DNA of 64,000 nucleotides from Bauldia sp. (GTDB taxonomy: Bacteria; Pseudomonadota; Alphaproteobacteria; Rhizobiales; Kaistiaceae), in contig JAHCJY010000001.1 in NCBI GenBank assembly GCA_026126065.1, forward strand, positions 248,001 to 312,000, written 5' to 3'. Of the stretch, positions 62,863 through 64,000 are shown piece after piece. Under the pieces are notes generated by a model. It saw only the letters and a list, made by a program, of their open reading frames with translations, did no database searches and was not told where the DNA came from. Numbering within the stretch: position 1 is the stretch's first letter; the number at the start of each line of letters is the position of its first letter. Made by a program: the position numbers and the translations under genes.

Positions 62863-63546
62863 TCAGCCCGGTGCGCAGACCGGGCGTGGCGAGATCGGGC
62901 AGGTGAAGCGGTCGATCCGCCAGTGATCGAACACCGTGCCGGCGGGATCGTTGGTCCAGTTCGCGGCGAGGAGACCCGTCGCACCCTCTGCCCACAGCGC
63001 GTTCTCGATCCGGAACAGTTCCACGCCATTGAGAAGAAAGACGAGGCGTGAAGCGCCTGCTTCGATTGCCAGATCGTTATCGGCCGGGGCCGGAAGGTAA
63101 AGCCCGGTCGGCAGCACCGCCAAGCCGGGCGTATCGAACGTGAGAGCGCCGTCGCGGAGGTGGAACACGGCGAAGGAGCCGTCCGATACGACGACGAATC
63201 CATAGAAGTTGGCGGTGTTCTGCGCCCGGACGAAGAGCCCGACGGGATGGGCGGCGGACGGAGCGATGTCGTGGAGACGGATCGCCACGCGGCCGTCCGC
63301 CACGACATGCCCGGCCGAGGCGAGTTGAAGCGGCCACCCGGATGCCATCGCGATCCGGTAGGCGCCCTCATGATAGCCCATATCGAGAGCGCCGACGTGG
63401 CCCCACGCCGCCCATCCCGTTGCGGGATCGGCGAAATCATCGAAGACGAAGGTCGGAAGGTCTTCGACCGGCTGCGCCGACGAGCCGGAGATCATCGACG
63501 CGATCAGCCCCGCGGCGAGCACTGCCGTGCGGACGGCCGGGCGCAT
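62863..63546 (-). CDS. Secreted protein with a jelly-roll (LamG/DUF1080-like) domain
   Basis: 227 residues from the ATG at 63546 behind GAGGGAGG. Signal peptide MRPAVRTAVLAAGLIASMISGSSA. The mature part reads as a single beta-sandwich with FDDFADPATGWAAW at the start, PVGLFVRAQNTANFYGFVV, SFAVFHLRDG and HWRIDRFTC near the end. This is the pattern of concanavalin-like domains in secreted glycan-binding or heparinase-like accessory proteins. Two cysteines near the C-terminus may pair. It is 10 bases from a longer paralogue upstream. Confidence 0.75.
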   Translation of the reverse strand: MRPAVRTAVLAAGLIASMISGSSAQPVEDLPTFVFDDFADPATGWAAWGHVGALDMGYHEGAYRIAMASGWPLQLASAGHVVADGRVAIRLHDIAPSAAHPVGLFVRAQNTANFYGFVVVSDGSFAVFHLRDGALTFDTPGLAVLPTGLYLPAPADNDLAIEAGASRLVFLLNGVELFRIENALWAEGATGLLAANWTNDPAGTVFDHWRIDRFTCPISPRPVCAPG

Positions 63547-63556
63547 GGCACCTCCC

Positions 63557-64000
63557 TCAGCGTACGATTTCGACGCGGAAGTTGTCATAGACCGTTGCGG
63601 CACGGTCGAGCGTGAGATTGCCAAACAGAAGGCCGGCCTCGCCGTCGATCCATTTCGTGTTCCGAACCTCGAACACTTCCACGAAATTCACGAAGAACCG
63701 AAGGGTCTGGCCCTGTGCCATGACGTCGAGGGCGTTCATCCCTTCGCTGGAATAGAGCCCGGCCGGCAGCGGTGTGTTCGCCTGGCTTTCGCTATAGTAA
63801 GTGCCGCTTTCCCACCGGAAGGCCGTGAACGTCCCGTCCGACTGGACCAGGAAGCCATAGTAGTTCAGGGGATCCTGCCCGCGCACGAAAAGCCCCTGCG
63901 GGTGCGTGACCGACGGCGCTAGATCGGCGACGTCGACGGACACGGCACCGTCGGCGAAGCGGGTGCCGCTCCAGATCAGCTGGAGCGGCGTGGGGGTCGT
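63557..64000 (-). CDS. Secreted jelly-roll paralogue, 5' end outside the window
   Basis: At least 147 residues; the frame is open to the right edge, so the start and any signal peptide are missing. It aligns with the next gene along its length (HPQGLFVRGQDPLNYYGFLV against HPVGLFVRAQNTANFYGFVV; GTFTAFRWESG against GSFAVFHLRDG; YDNFRVE against FDHWRID). The two genes are a tandem duplication transcribed together. Confidence 0.75.
   Translation of the reverse strand, partial: TTPTPLQLIWSGTRFADGAVSVDVADLAPSVTHPQGLFVRGQDPLNYYGFLVQSDGTFTAFRWESGTYYSESQANTPLPAGLYSSEGMNALDVMAQGQTLRFFVNFVEVFEVRNTKWIDGEAGLLFGNLTLDRAATVYDNFRVEIVR

Overview
The window is G+C-rich DNA, tightly packed with genes, that reads as an alphaproteobacterial chromosome, most likely Hyphomicrobiales or a relative. 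The pointers are the ftsY-ispZ order, fused MrpAB and TctAB proteins, a malyl-CoA lyase / malate thiokinase operon of the serine cycle, an EcfG-type stress promoter and short all-beta outer-membrane proteins. The taxonomic call is an inference from gene content; no rRNA is present.

Layout. 1-901: 3' end of a bifunctional aldolase/dehydrogenase. 1559-8518 (minus): two tandem acyl-CoA ligases, a tripartite carboxylate transporter (TctC and fused TctAB) and an outer-membrane beta-barrel, suggesting uptake and CoA activation of a carboxylic acid. 8960-10884: two double-domain universal stress proteins. 11119-17206: a complete seven-function Mrp Na+/H+ antiporter operon in six genes. 17444-23208: an integrated element of about 5.7 kb, bounded on the right by an intact tRNA-Ser(CGA) and on the left by a copy of its 3' end. 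It carries a tyrosine integrase, a DUF488 protein with a conserved-looking partner, an unknown protein, a serine recombinase and a repeat-rich non-coding stretch.

23326-31456: ispZ, ftsY, a PagL-like outer-membrane protein, an endonuclease/exonuclease/phosphatase-fold enzyme, a polysaccharide-deacetylase lipoprotein, a class III cyclase fused to an AAA ATPase, and a secreted beta-trefoil lectin. 31552-38943: a Liv-type ABC transporter locus that also holds a Rieske oxygenase, a divergent guanine deaminase and two small unknown genes. 39107-41164: a large protein joining a helical, toxin-like N-terminus to a five-bladed tachylectin-like propeller, the most unusual gene in the window. 41348-50064: an RND/MMPL exporter, a hydrolase, acetyl-CoA synthetase, a LicD/cytidylyltransferase pair, a UroD-family protein and small membrane proteins.

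50150-54989: argG, a stress-type PRC-barrel operon under a clear EcfG promoter, a sigma factor coupled to a VOC protein, a second small beta-barrel and a TraB/GumN protein. 55067-58122: mcl-mtkA-mtkB, which together activate malate to malyl-CoA and cleave it to glyoxylate and acetyl-CoA. 58375-64000: a GT11-like glycosyltransferase coupled to a patatin phospholipase, a membrane protein behind palindromic repeats, diaminopimelate decarboxylase, and two tandem secreted paralogues, the last cut by the window edge.

Start codons were chosen from Shine-Dalgarno spacing, signal peptides and family N-termini. Several genes appear to start with TTG or GTG. Long open frames antisense to real genes are common at this base composition and were left out.
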